From Larix sibirica (taxonomy: Eukaryota; Streptophyta; Pinopsida; Pinales; Pinaceae), in the NCBI GenBank assembly GCA_004151065.3, contig NWUY0304726691.1, positions 1 through 20,234 of the forward strand: a stretch of 20,234 nucleotides of DNA, in the 5' to 3' direction. The notes below the pieces were generated by a model. It did no database searches. It saw only the letters and a list, made by a program, of their open reading frames with translations, and was not told the origin of the DNA. Numbering within the stretch: the stretch's first letter is position 1; the number at the start of each line of letters is the position of its first letter. Position numbers and translations under genes: made by a program. Positions 1 through 9,666 of the stretch are shown here, piece after piece.

Positions 1-480
1 GATCCATAATTTTCTTAAAGGGTAGAAACCTTGGTGAATCTTACCAATTCTTAAATTTCCAAATATAAAATGTTTGATGATACTTGCGTAAAAATATTTA
101 AATTTATAAGGATCTTATATAGTTTTTGGAGAATTTTGGCAATGTTTAGAGCAAAAGAAATGTATCTTATCGAATTTGGGCGAATCAATTTGGAAAAAAA
201 TGGAAATTGGTGAATCATTTTTTGAAAAAAAATCTTGAAAAATCAGCCCATGAGATAAATTTCGCCCCTACAATTTTCCATGTTATTATAGGAAATAAAA
301 GTGAGCATATTTGGAAAGTAAATCAACTAGCATTCTTTGTTTCAAGTTGAATTTGGTACCAGAAAAAGATGACCTTTATACTGCAATGTTTTTTGTTGTC
401 AGGTGTATCCTTTAGGAGGATTAGGGTTCTATTGAATTCATTTGATGAGCTAAGACAAAACATCATTGGTCAACCACTTC
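1..480. other. AT-rich sequence without a recognisable gene
   Basis: This stretch lies where the integrase of the neighbouring minus-strand retroelement would be expected. I find no integrase zinc-finger or catalytic-core pattern and no long open frame on either strand. Minus-strand translation past position 483 runs into closely spaced stops. The window opens with gatcc, compatible with a cloned-fragment edge, although that may be chance. Confidence 0.4.
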
Positions 481-482
481 AT

Positions 483-850
483 TCATGCTTCCGCAAACCA
501 TTCTAATATAGGTGTGGATAAAGAAAACCTAGATCCATCTTCCTCATATTTCCTAGATAATGTATCACTAATGAAATTATCTTTCCCCTTTTTATAGACT
601 ATCTCATACTCATACCCCAACATCTTAGTGACCCAATTGTACTTATCTAGGACTCCAACCTCTATTCCAAAAAATACTTCAAATTGTGATGATATGTTTT
701 GGTTTGAAACTTGTGTCTTCCAATGAGATAGGGGTGCCAAGGTTTGACTACATAAAGGATGGACTTCATCTCTTTCTCGTGAGTGGATTGACCTAAATTC
801 CAACCACACATCGTTTTACTTGTGAATGCCAAGGGTTTCCTTTCTTGCAT
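483..850 (-). pseudogene. Ty3/gypsy RNase H domain remnant
   Basis: Two overlapping minus-strand frames together cover an RNase H-like domain. The upstream frame (850-662) carries LAFTSKTMCGWNLGQSTHEK and ends in LKYFLE. The downstream frame (809-483) carries WVTKMLGYEYEIVYKKGKDN followed by DTLSRK, the usual end of this domain in plant gypsy elements. The switch of frame between the two halves is a frameshift. The N-terminal part of the domain, with its first catalytic aspartate, is not resolved. Not a working gene. Confidence 0.8.
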
Positions 851-951
851 GAGTATTTATCCCAGATTGTGCCCTAATGTATCGCATTCTAGTACAAAAC
901 TCTTTATGAAATCAGGTATTGCTAAGATTGGCATTGTACACATGGCTTCTT

Positions 952-1800
952 TTAATGTTGGAAAAGCATGCTTTGTGGTCTCAATCCATACAAATACATT
1001 CTTTTTAGAAGCGTTATTAATGGGGAAACAATATTCCCATAATTCTTCACAAACATTATGTAGTAGCCTATGAGCCCTAGGAATCCATGTAAGCTCTTCA
1101 GTGTTTTGGATTCAGATTGGTCCTGAATAACCTCAATTTTATTGGAATCCACTCGCACGCCATGGTGAATAAAAATGTAACCCAAGTATTTGACCTCAAA
1201 TGAACCAAAAGTGCATTTGGATCACTTGAGAAATAATTTATTGTCCATGAGTATTTGTAATACTTTTCCAACATGTGCCTACCAATTATGACTATAGATC
1301 AAGATATCATAAAAAATTACCAACACAAAGAAGCGTAGGAAAGGTCTAAAAATATTGTTCATGAGGCTCTCGAAAGAGGATGGAGCTTTGCAAAGTCCAA
1401 ATGGAATCATCAAAAACTCATAATGGTCATCATCTGTGTTTAAAGTAGTCTTGGGGATGTCGATTTCTTTCATTCTAATTTGGTGGTATTCAAAAGAAGA
1501 AAAAAAGGTTGAGTTTGGTGAAGAAAATAGCACCATGAAGCTCATCCAAGAGGTCATCAATAAATGGAATTGGAAATTTGTCATATGTTTCCATCTTATT
1601 GAGAGTATGGAAGTCTAGGAACATGAGGCATGCACCTTATTTTTTTATAACCATGACCATTGTCGATGAATAAGGGCTAGTATTGGGACATATGGCACCT
1701 ATCTTCAACAATTCATGAATAATCTTTCAATTTCTTTTTTTTTTGCAAAAGGGTGTCTATAAGGACACACATGTGGTGGGTGACTAATATCATGATCATG
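952..1800 (-). pseudogene. Ty3/gypsy reverse transcriptase remnant
   Basis: The N-terminal part is visible near 1790-1700 (YRHPFAKKKEIERLF). The core at 1584-1279 has [34 protein letters not shown] and [20 protein letters not shown]. The connection part at 1185-952 has HGVRVDSNKIEVIQDQ and LHGFLGLIGYY. These are hallmark blocks of Ty3/gypsy RT. The active-site block reads FYDI, so one of the paired aspartates is replaced by tyrosine, and the upstream catalytic aspartate block is also disrupted (FFSSFEYHQ). Together with several in-frame stops and shifts, this makes the domain inactive. Confidence 0.85.
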
Positions 1801-2089
1801 CTCTCCTCATGGAATGGGTAAACTAGTCAATGTCCCAAATACTTGATGATTGTATTCAAAACCTTCTACAAGCCATGGTGTATTTCTTGTGTGGGACTAT
1901 CCATAACCAGTATGGCATGAATTGGGAAATAATGCTAGAGTGACCTTTTTTAATAATTTCTCCATATATTGAGAGCTTATGATTTTGGAGGAGCTTGATT
2001 GAAGCCCTTTGAGGATATGTGTATGAGCCTCTTTAGTAAATCACATGTATAATTCTTTGAAATTCACAGTGACTAACCCCAAGGTGTGT

Positions 2090-2345
2090 AGCCATTATGC
2101 CTCCAAACAATATCACAATCACCCATATTTATTGAAAACATATGAGTTTTGACCTAATACTCCCCAAGTTGGAGTCTCACATTTTGACATCTACCTCCAC
2201 ATTTCATCACACTTCCATTAGCTATCATAATTTGAATTTTTTGTACCAAGTGAACATAGTAATGGGATTCTTCAACCATGCACCTATGAATAAAATTGTG
2301 GGTATTGAAACCATCAACCAAGACAATCATTGTATGTGCTTGTTG
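2090..2345 (-). pseudogene. Ty3/gypsy aspartic protease remnant
   Basis: In one minus-strand frame the translation contains LVDGFNTHNFIHRCMVEESH, then IANGSVMKCGG and, after a stop, CDIVW. This matches the layout of the retropepsin domain that precedes RT in gypsy polyproteins. The active-site loop reads VDGFNTHNFI, missing a residue of the usual D-[ST]-G triad. A further patch on the lower-coordinate side resembles the linker into RT. The domain is broken by stops. Confidence 0.55.
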
Positions 2346-2534
2346 TAGCCTAGAAGTTTCAAAGTTTGAGGAGTGAAAATGCCAAATAAAGCATGAAAGG
2401 ATATTAGGGGTTCTTTCTGCATGTTAGGGTCTATGTTGACAACCTTTAACTCAGTGGTATCTTCCACAAAGATTTCTTCCGAGTGTTTGAGAAAGTTCAC
2501 ATCAATTTTAAATAATTTATGTTATTTATATTTA

Positions 2535-3378
2535 TGACCTAGGACATACCTCTCATCACAATTATATCAAAGTCTACATCATTGACACTTTGCCATTTCT
2601 GTTGGAGACAACCACTAGACTTTCAAGGGTTGAGTAGGCAAGGTTCTTGGAGGATTGACCTATGAAAGATGAATGTGGGTAATGAATGAGGGTCTTTTAT
2701 CTTGTGCATTGATCAATGTCTCCACTTCTTAATCTCCCAAAGAGGCCCCCAACTAAGTAGCAGGTTTATGCATCCTGACTTGTGCTCTAATTTTCTCCCT
2801 AAGGCCGCTACTGAAGCAATATTTATAAAACAAATCAATTAATCCCTCTATACGGATTGCAAATTGCTAAAAGGCTATGATATATTCTACTACTAAACAT
2901 GTTTGGTGTAACTTGGTTAAACACCCCAAATAATGAGTATGATTCTTGCTTGATATTAGCATAGATGGATTTAAAAGACCAACTCTATGTGATGTATCTA
3001 CCATAGAATTTTTTATGCCATCCCACAATTGCCATCGTTCTAGATCCAAATATAGCACGCCTACTTTAAGTTTCATCATTTCATCATTACTACCACAGAG
3101 GGAAAAGTAATGTTCCATCTAGGTGACCCAACCAAAGGGGTCATAACCATCAAACATGTTCATGTATACTTTAGAAAAGTAGTTCCACATGTTGTTACGA
3201 TGAAGGAAGGTTTATGGATGTGAGGACTAAAATGGGGTTGTTTATGGAAAAAATCTTCCGCCTTGGAAGATTCCTTTCTAGGTATCTCTATCTGTAGCTC
3301 ATTACATGGGTTATCAACTAGTATGAGGTGAGGTAGTAGATGATTAAGTTGGTCTTGCCTACTCTTCAAAGGATCCAC
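2535..3378 (-). pseudogene. Ty3/gypsy gag remnant with damaged zinc knuckle
   Basis: Minus-strand frames at 3378-3160 and 3118-2867 form the gag region. The second opens with MEHYFSLCGSNDEMMKLKVG and continues with a tryptophan-bearing block (LERWQLWDGIKN), typical of the plant retrotransposon gag domain. Around 2600-2540 the translation YNCDERYVLGHKYK looks like a CX2CX7HXC knuckle whose first cysteine codon is now TGA and whose last is tyrosine. A stop separates the two main frames. Function is lost. Confidence 0.65.
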
Positions 3379-3505
3379 CGTGTTGGTAGGTTTTGAATTG
3401 ATTCCTTTTTCGTGGCAATGTATTTATCATGTTGGTCAATAGTGGCATTGAGTATTTTTGTAAGATCTATGTACTAAGCATGAAGGGTGTCAAGTCTCTT
3501 ATTCA

Positions 3506-3718
3506 TCATAGTGTTAAAGTAAGTTGTGATGGTCTTTGTGGGTGCCCTCGAAAATGATTACCAGGTAGTGAGACCAAGGCAATCAACGTCTCATAAGGAT
3601 TTTTATGAGGGAAGTTTTCCACAATGGTATGGTCATTATAGAGTGGTACCATTGCGATTAACATGGACCAAGGAGTCTTTTGAGATAGGTGTCCTATAAG
3701 GATGTAGTTGCGATCCAA
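3506..3718 (-). other. Possible leader or N-terminal gag part of the gypsy element
   Basis: A 70-codon minus-strand open frame contains two related segments, TPWSMLIAMVPLYNDHTIVE and NPYETLIALVSLPGNHF, so it looks like a degenerate internal duplication. It sits just upstream of gag in the element's reading direction. I recognise no family and it may be non-coding leader sequence. Confidence 0.25.
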
Positions 3719-3720
3719 AT

Positions 3721-5000
3721 CTTTTTTCTGTTTCTTTTATTTTCTTATTTTTTTTTAGTACTATCCCTATAGGAGTATTACTCTCGATTGATTAATACTA
3801 TGGAGATTAAATTTTCAAATTTTGGATATTCCAAATTATGTATGAATTATGGGCCCATGTAATAGAGGCTAGGGTTTACAGGGTCGTAAATATAAGGGAG
3901 TGTCGGGTGCTATAGCTCTCTGATGTACTTGTGATGTCCAATAGTAGTACTTGTCCCAATATTTTAAGGCACTAACTAAGGAGACTCAATCATGTCTTTA
4001 GTCATACTTCCCGACTACCTAGGTACTAGAGAGTGATCTCCTTAAGTGTTGTTCTCAGTGTACGATAGCAACAAATGATCAATCAATTTAGTTAGAGTTG
4101 ATTTCAGATATACTTAGGGGATTTCCATTATATCCAAAGGTATGTGGAAGTGGGATTCTATATACAAGTATTGTTTGATGCAGTACTACTCAAAGGGGTA
4201 CTAATAGTGGTTACAAGGGTTGGAATTTCCAACAAGGTGATTCCACTTGTATTTCTTGAATGTATTCTTCCCCAATCATAGTTTTACTCTATGAGCAACA
4301 AATCTTTGTGTTACTTAAATACATCGAAACACGTCTCTAACCTTTTAAAAAAATCTAAAAATTAGGTGTATGTTGGCCCAGTAAGGTGCTCTATTGGCCC
4401 AGGAAGGTGCTATGCTATCACTTGTAATATACTTAACCCTGACATCACACAATAAGATAACCGAAGATGACAAAATATAAATGCTAAATAGAAAATGCAA
4501 TATGGAAATATATAAAATCTAAGAAAGAAACCGTGTATTAGTGATTGATATATATATATATAAAGCAATCTTCACTTGTCTTTTCGAGAGGTGCAACATC
4601 TTATGAACACACTCCAAATACAATGACAATCCTTATCCACATTACACAACCTTCTACTCTCTATATAATGCATCAATAACAAAAATCCTCTACATGTCAT
4701 CCCACTATTAAGGAGGGCATGCATTTTAAGTAATAAATAAAAACATTTCATATAGAACAATTATCAACTATCTAATAAATTTTATTAAAAAAAAATTACC
4801 TCATACATCAATAAAGTACTCTTTAAGTATTCAAAACAAAGAAAACTCAAAAAAGCAAAGAATATGACCTTGCCCTTGCATGTTTGAGGGAGGTCAATTA
4901 TTAGCTTTGGAGTAGGATATCCAAAATCCAAAATGACCGTGAAAATTTCACTTCAGTTGAAATCCCATCAAATAAATAATTTAAATCTTTTATACTTGTA
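3721..5000. other. AT-rich spacer, possibly eroded LTR, with short repeats
   Basis: No supportable gene. On the side where the 5' LTR of the minus-strand gypsy element should lie, there is a weak primer-binding-site resemblance near 3911, but no second LTR for comparison. A near-identical 18-mer occurs at 4373-4390 and 4394-4411. A TA run lies at about 4547-4562. Confidence 0.35.
4373..4411. repeat. 21-bp period tandem duplication
   Basis: The segments at 4373-4390 (ttggcccagtaaggtgct) and 4394-4411 (ttggcccaggaaggtgct) differ at one base. This is probably a local slippage duplication. Confidence 0.8.
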
Positions 5001-5274
5001 GGTTATTTGTGGAATTTAGAGGTTCTATGACCTTCAAAAACCCATGGGGTATGAAAACATTGTCTTTGGCAATTTCATCCATCAAACTACGCTTAACACT
5101 AAATTTTGCCTTAAACAAAAAAATCCAAACCATTTTGGATCAAGGTTACCAAAACCAAACCGGTGGTCAAACCGACCGACCCCGAAAACTGAAACTGGAC
5201 CGAAACGGAGAAAAAAAAAACAAATCACAAAATCAGTTCACCAAAAATACATAAAATATTCAAATTTTGAAAAA

Positions 5275-5296
5275 TTATATATATATATATATATAT
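5275..5296. repeat. (TA)n microsatellite
   Basis: An uninterrupted alternating AT run of about 22 bases. A shorter one lies at about 4547-4562. Confidence 0.95.
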
Positions 5297-5941
5297 GAAT
5301 TCAACCCATTAGTACACAAATTTGCAAAATTATATATAACAAGAGTGTATACAACCAAAATAGCGCTAAGTGTACTCCATATCTAAATGAAAATACATCA
5401 ACAAAAAGCCCCTAAATGGCCTATATAATCCAAAAATAACTCTAAAGTCCTAGATTGCACAATATAATCATATAACAGAATGCTTTGGATCCTCATGGTC
5501 ATCCACAAGGGATGGCTCATTAGATGAGCACAGAATAGGAAATTCTTCAAGTAATATGGCAAGCAGGGGGATGCCTTTCCTTCAGGACCTTCAAACTATT
5601 ACAAAATCGTTGCTACAAGATATTATTGATAGGATGATTTGCAGGTTGTCTACCAAAAAAAGGGCACCTGTATGTATTTTGTTAGGTGCCAAACTGAGCA
5701 TATTTCACTTGAATCATATGTCTAATAGGTTGAGGACGTTGTTGTTGCTAAAAGGGTTGTTTCAAGGCTGTTGTAATAGACTCCTTGGAATATGCCCACA
5801 AAAGTTTCATTTAAATACATAGTTAGCTAAAAATTGTTGTTAGGACTATTCAAAGCCTCTTTAATGCACTTAAGTGTATTTTACTACTCTTATGATGATA
5901 TAACCAAAATTGTTGTAGGTACTTAGCATACTCTTTCAAGG

Positions 5942-6165
5942 CTATAGTGTAAAATAAATAAAGAGAGTGAAGTTGACTTTCTTTGTTTAAGGTTACGTAC
6001 AACCTTCCCACTCAACCAACTTTTTAATTTAAAAAAAAAATGAATGTTGTTAAAATACTCAAATGAATAGTCTAAAAAATATAGAGAGAATGAAGTTGAC
6101 TTTCTTTGTTTAAGGTTATGTACAACCTTCCCCACTCAACCAACTTTTTAATTTTAAAAAACAAA
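5942..6165. repeat. Tandem duplication, period about 123 bp
   Basis: The segment around 5962-6040 recurs at about 6083-6163. Both contain agttgactttctttgtttaa, then ggtta, c or t, gtacaacct, and end in ccaactttttaatt. Small indels show the duplication is not recent. Open frames crossing it on either strand repeat the same residues and are not taken as genes. Confidence 0.85.
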
Positions 6166-6600
6166 TTGATAAAACAACGTGTTAAGTGTTGTTGTATGAC
6201 TTTGAATGGATCAGAATCGATCGAAATGCGGAACTCTTTGAGAGGGCCATTTGAACCACTAAGGCTCAGAACCCGTCGGACCGGCCGGTTTTACTGGTTC
6301 CGATCCTGTTCAAGTAACAAGTAACAATCGTCATAAGTTCCAGGGAATCGCGTTTGAGACAATGCATACCAAAGTTTTGATGGAAAAGGAGAGGAATGAA
6401 GAAAAAACGCGTCGGTTGAGTAAGACACGTATGAAACACGCTACACGAAAGTTTTCCTCGAAAGGAGGAAGAATTGTAGAAAAAACGCTTGGCTTGAATT
6501 GGATAACTATGATCATGGCAGATATATCATTAAAAAAGATGGCCAGTGCTGTTTGTTTATTGCCAGAAATTGGTCAAAGCTGTGGAGTCGCGATTTGGTA

Positions 6601-6684
6601 GAAAGCTTTTAATAGCCTCTGTCTAGATCCAAACAATTGAACAGGAAGAAGGAAGAAGAAAATAGCAGGAGGAAGCGCTATATC
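6601..6684 (+). promoter_or_regulatory. Purine-rich leader upstream of the peptide gene
   Basis: The 84 bases before the proposed start are rich in agg and gaa runs (6640-6676), typical of plant 5' leaders. A weak TATA-like ttttaata lies at about 6606-6613. No sharper promoter motif is evident. Confidence 0.3.
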
Positions 6685-7081
6685 ATGGCTGCAAGAACGC
6701 GGGCAGTAGTCGCTCTCATCTTCATCACCATGTTCGTAATGCTTTCTTCTTATTCAGGTGAGTTGAAATGATCTAATTTTCTTCTTCAATTCATTGCTTG
6801 CTTATTTTTCTGATTAATCGGGAGGTTTTGTGACAAAATGGGCTTTATTTATTTAGGGTTATGAATTGAATGTCGATGCAGTTCAGGCATTGACGGATTT
6901 TGAGGGACGAAAGATCGCCAGGATGAGAAGCGCTTATGAGCACACACAGCGGAGGAGCGAAATCGAAGTAGGGAAGGTGGAAGCCGTTGCAGAGCCGACG
7001 AGGAGGCCGGAACAGGCGCCACCATCGCCCACAGCTAACGTCAACTTCCCTGGCCCTGATCCCTCACCCGGCACCAAGTGA
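6685..7081 (+). CDS. Putative small secreted peptide precursor, two exons
   Basis: Proposed exons are 6685-6757 and 6882-7081, joined by a 124-bp intron with a strong donor (cag|gtgagt) and an acceptor gatgcag|tt. The phase-1 join gives a 90-residue protein. Residues 1-24 (MAARTRAVVALIFITMFVML then SSYS) are a clear signal peptide with basic residues before a hydrophobic core. The middle is charged (DFEGRKIARMRSAYEH, with RR pairs) and free of cysteine. The C-terminus is proline-rich and ends NVNFPGPDPSPGTK. Small size, signal peptide, charged pro-region and a short Pro/Gly C-terminus fit a precursor of a processed signalling peptide. The GPDP core (residues 82-85) is found in CLE peptides, and SPG recalls CEP peptides. 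However, the arginine start and His/Asn end of CLE, and the GH end of CEP, are absent, so family membership is unproven. An earlier acceptor (ttag at 6853-6856) would hit a stop at once, which supports 6882. The intron right after the signal peptide is noteworthy. Confidence 0.5.
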
Positions 7082-7669
7082 CTATTCCACCGGCAATAGC
7101 CTACAGGTATTATATATATCCATGGTCACCGATAAGCCATTTGATCGATCTGTTCCGCCACCGCCGGTATCATGAAAGTGTGTACTTTGCCAGGCCCGAT
7201 CATTAATAATAATATTGAATTCAGAGGTTATTGCTTTGAACTATTATCTTGGTTTATTGTTTTGATATGTGAAATACTTTGCTCATGAAAATTTGAATTC
7301 GAATGCCTAGACCCATTTCGGGTTAAATAAAGAATGAAATGTCCCATTTTGTACTCTGATAAATGCTTTGAAACCCTAAATTTCAGAGCATTTTGAAGGC
7401 ATAGAATGAATCCACTTCAATGACTGCTAACAATTCTGCCTCTATGCGCAAAATTTTCATGTTACTTACATATTCAATTAAATTTATCTTTTTTCCATTC
7501 TCAAACGAAAATCGCAAATTCAATATAACAGGGAACTATTATTCTGCATGGGCTTTTCGACATCCCTGCTATTACAATCATTGGAATTAGTTTAAACAAA
7601 CAAGAATTCATGGAACGGAATGTAAAGCCAATGAACCTAAAGGAATTGTTTTGTGTAAATTTATCTGTA
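7082..7669. other. Spacer and probable 3' UTR, no gene seen
   Basis: Sequence after the peptide gene. A donor-like cag|gtatta lies at about 7106, which could mark a 3' UTR intron. I see no domain in any frame. Confidence 0.3.
7326..7331 (+). terminator. Candidate polyadenylation signal for the peptide gene
   Basis: An AATAAA hexamer lies about 245 bases after the proposed stop codon and is followed by T-rich sequence. A plausible 3' end, but not unique: other AT-rich hexamers lie at about 7205. Confidence 0.3.
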
Positions 7670-7850
7670 TAGAAGAAAACCTGTAGGATTCTCATCTACT
7701 GCATCTGCCGAGGCGCTTCTCCTTAACACCGGGATGCCCGTGCAAAATGCCCTAAAATCCTCAGACGGAAAATACTTTGAGAACTGCAATCCCAATTCGT
7801 AGAATGCTCTGTTGGTTTTCTTTCGTGATGTGATCGATATGATTTCCTCC
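7670..7850 (-). pseudogene. Coding-like remnant, unknown family
   Basis: An open minus-strand frame of about 60 codons without a start reads NRAFYELGLQFSKYFPSEDF followed by RAFCTGIPVLRRSASADAVD and ends at a stop near 7670. Its amino-acid balance looks like a real protein, and it could be a terminal exon or the tail of the PPR-like remnant on its upstream side. An overlapping frame (GGNHIDHITKENQQS) is also open, so the evidence is weak. Confidence 0.25.
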
Positions 7851-8039
7851 TAAATGAGTGGTGGACAGAGTATGAAGGTTGATTTATGTTGGAGAAACCT
7901 GAAATGAAATCAATTTAATGGGAAGGAACAGAGTATAGAGGTTGTGCCATCATATTTGCGAGAAGTTGATCGGTATATCACGGATGCAGTGCAAGGTTGG
8001 ATTCAAACATTTTAGTCTCCCACTCTGAGCTAACAACAA

Positions 8040-8235
8040 ATAATAATGAATTGAATTGACCATTGTTTCAGAGGCCATTGATGAGAAAATTGTATGTGAA
8101 CGAATCTAGAGAGAAGCCCTTCTCCTAAACCTCCTGACTATCTCCATTGTTTTTTGCGATCTGAGCACATCGACTTCTTGCTGTAAGAAATCACCTCGGT
8201 GCCAAACTTGGCTGAGAAATCTGAAGCTTCAAGAG
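8040..8235 (-). pseudogene. Pentatricopeptide repeat (PPR) gene fragment, broken
   Basis: Minus-strand translation gives EKGFSLDSFTYNFLINGL, then a stop, then NNGQFNS. This is a canonical PPR helix pair (KGxxxDxxTYNxLIxGL). The upstream part in the same frame reads AQIAKNNGDSQEV, consistent with the second helix of the preceding repeat. An overlapping frame has TEVISYS, the expected start of that repeat, implying a frameshift and a loss of about four residues. At least three in-frame stops break the fragment. PPR proteins bind organellar RNA; this copy cannot encode one. Confidence 0.6.
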
Positions 8236-8319
8236 TAAGCTCTCATCTGTATGTCGTATGTTCAAGAGGTATATTCTACAGTTCAGAAGGAATCTTTAAC
8301 TTCTTTCATGTTCATTCTG

Positions 8320-8640
8320 GAGTTGATATCTATCATTTTTTTAAATAATAAAATATTTAAAAAAAATAATATGTGGGATCAAATTAGATATATAAAATTA
8401 TACAAATTAGACAAATTAAAATTCTTCCTCAATATTTGCATTTTAAAAAAAGGTTTGCACTTTAAAAGATTTGATGCCTTTTGTTATTAAAAAATCCCTT
8501 TTACATCCACTCTAAAAAGAATTTACAATTTGAGAAATTTAATGCCTTCTCCTTTCAACTCTTGAAAATTCTCCTTTTAAAATAAATCTATACTGGCGAC
8601 TAAAAAGAAATTTCATTCAACATAATTTAAGGATAGTGTG
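8320..8640. other. AT-rich low-complexity stretch
   Basis: Very AT-rich sequence with runs of a and t. It separates the PPR fragment from the coding-like debris at 8640-9032 and may be an insertion or an old intron. No gene seen. Confidence 0.35.
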
Positions 8641-9032
8641 AGAAAAGCCAACCATGGCTTCACGATGCGTCCAACTCAGAAAATGTTCAGTAAAAATGGT
8701 AGCGACTTGCTTAACAAGCCACCCATTCTCCTTGAATCCCGGTTTGTCCTCCAAACGAAGCGCGTACCCTAGCTCTGAAATATAATCTGAAGCACCATCT
8801 AGTTCTGAACATGAAGTAGCTTATCTTCGCCTGCCACACTCCCTCCTTCGCATAAATATAATGGAAACATCTTTCTAGACAGAACCATTGTTCTGGAATT
8901 CAGTTTCTTTGAATTTTTTACCGTCTGCAAGTATTGAGGCAGATCGCCATTAAACGAAGTTTGGTTATAGAGGTAGACAACTTCACAGAGAGGGACTTGA
9001 AAGAAGGGACACTTGGCTTTGTTTAAAGGCAC
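8626..9032 (-). pseudogene. Broken coding debris, possible LRR or PPR-gene 5' part
   Basis: Two minus-strand frames look coding. The first, 9032-8799, contains LCEVVYLYNQTSFNGDLPQY, which loosely fits the LRR pattern LxLxxNxFxGxLP. The second, about 8833-8626, reads ASDYISELGYALRLEDKPGF and KENGWLVKQVATIFTEHF. The first ends at a stop just where the second opens in another frame, as in a frameshifted gene. I cannot name the family. It may be the upstream end of the same decayed gene as the PPR fragment. Confidence 0.3.
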
Positions 9033-9266
9033 ATCCTACAATGGTATTTGGAACACCTCATCATATGTAAAAATGAAAAATTCACATATTTAATATGAGA
9101 TTTCTTATGAAAACTGCAATGCAAATATTTCCATATCTTGATGTAGTGCAATCATATTAATACATTGAAAGCTAAATTGTGATTCGGGAGAAATTTGAAC
9201 TAATGAATACATTGAGCAACTTTAAAAAACTATTTCAATAAAAATTATCAGTGCAAAGGATTGAAA

Positions 9267-9660
9267 TGCAAATACTGCATTTAACATTCTTTTGCAAAAG
9301 CACCCTGATGCAAGAGCAAATGCCTTACAGCTTGTGGAGTGTGTACAGTTGGATCAGAGGATTGAATGCCTTACAAGTTACAACTTGTTGGGGGTGTGCA
9401 CTGTTGGATTTAAATATCTTTGATTTTAATTTAATAGTGCACACCCCACAACTGAAGGACATCCCATTCTTTGCACAACTGAAGGACATTCCATTCTTTG
9501 CAGCAATGTGCTTAGACAGACCCATTTTTGTAGATTTGGTCATATTCATGCATGGTACAACGAAAGGACATTCAATGCCTGCAGCCATGTGCTTAGACAC
9601 TAACTTCTTCTTCTTTTTTTGTAGATTTGGTAATATTCATGCATGGTACACTTTAGTTTG
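9267..9660. repeat. Foldback repeat, copy 1
   Basis: This block and 9667-9950 are diverged direct copies. Both start with gcaaatactgcat, pass through ttacag.ttgtggagtgtg and agttggatcagag, and end in tttgtagatttggtaatatt-like sequence. Inside, gggggtgtgcactgttggatttaaa (9390-9414) is answered by its near-complement around 9428-9447, so the block can fold on itself. The part aaggacattc..gcagccatgtgcttagacac..gcatggtaca is itself repeated (about 9481-9557 and 9563-9650). A plus-strand open frame of 155 codons (9251-9718) merely follows the repeats. Confidence 0.8.
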
Positions 9661-9666
9661 CAACAA

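Larger units (their letters stand above)
480..3720 (-). mobile_element. Decayed Ty3/gypsy LTR retrotransposon, internal region
   Basis: Read on the minus strand, the order is gag (about 3378-2790), a CCHC-like knuckle (about 2600-2540), aspartic protease (about 2345-2090), reverse transcriptase (about 1800-950) and RNase H (850-483). This gag-PR-RT-RH order is that of Ty3/gypsy elements. Every domain carries stops or frameshifts and several catalytic residues are changed, so the copy is dead. Integrase is not recognisable downstream of RNase H, and no matching LTR pair is visible. The 5' LTR would lie above about 3900, where a weak resemblance to a primer-binding site occurs near 3911 (gctctctgatgtac on the plus strand). 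The element is either truncated, eroded or continues outside the window. Confidence 0.85.
5130..6320. other. Possible eroded DNA element with facing aaccgg-rich ends
   Basis: A patch at about 5140-5210 (ccaaaccggtggtcaaaccg, then more accg motifs) is loosely mirrored by the complement of a patch at about 6265-6310 (gtcggaccggccggttttac). The two face each other about 1.1 kb apart. Motifs of this sort are common near the ends of plant hAT-like and non-autonomous elements. The interior has no recognisable transposase. An open frame at 5556-5822 (88 codons, plus strand) has no domain that I know. The inverted match is loose and the call is tentative. Confidence 0.2.

Noticed and set aside
5009-5298. 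Two overlapping plus-strand frames of about 80 codons
   Set aside because: They are low-complexity and lysine/asparagine-rich, end in the TA microsatellite and have no domain.
6362-6601. 79-codon plus-strand frame just before the peptide gene
   Set aside because: It has no recognisable domain or signal peptide, and it lies where the promoter or leader of the peptide gene should be. It could be real but I cannot support it.
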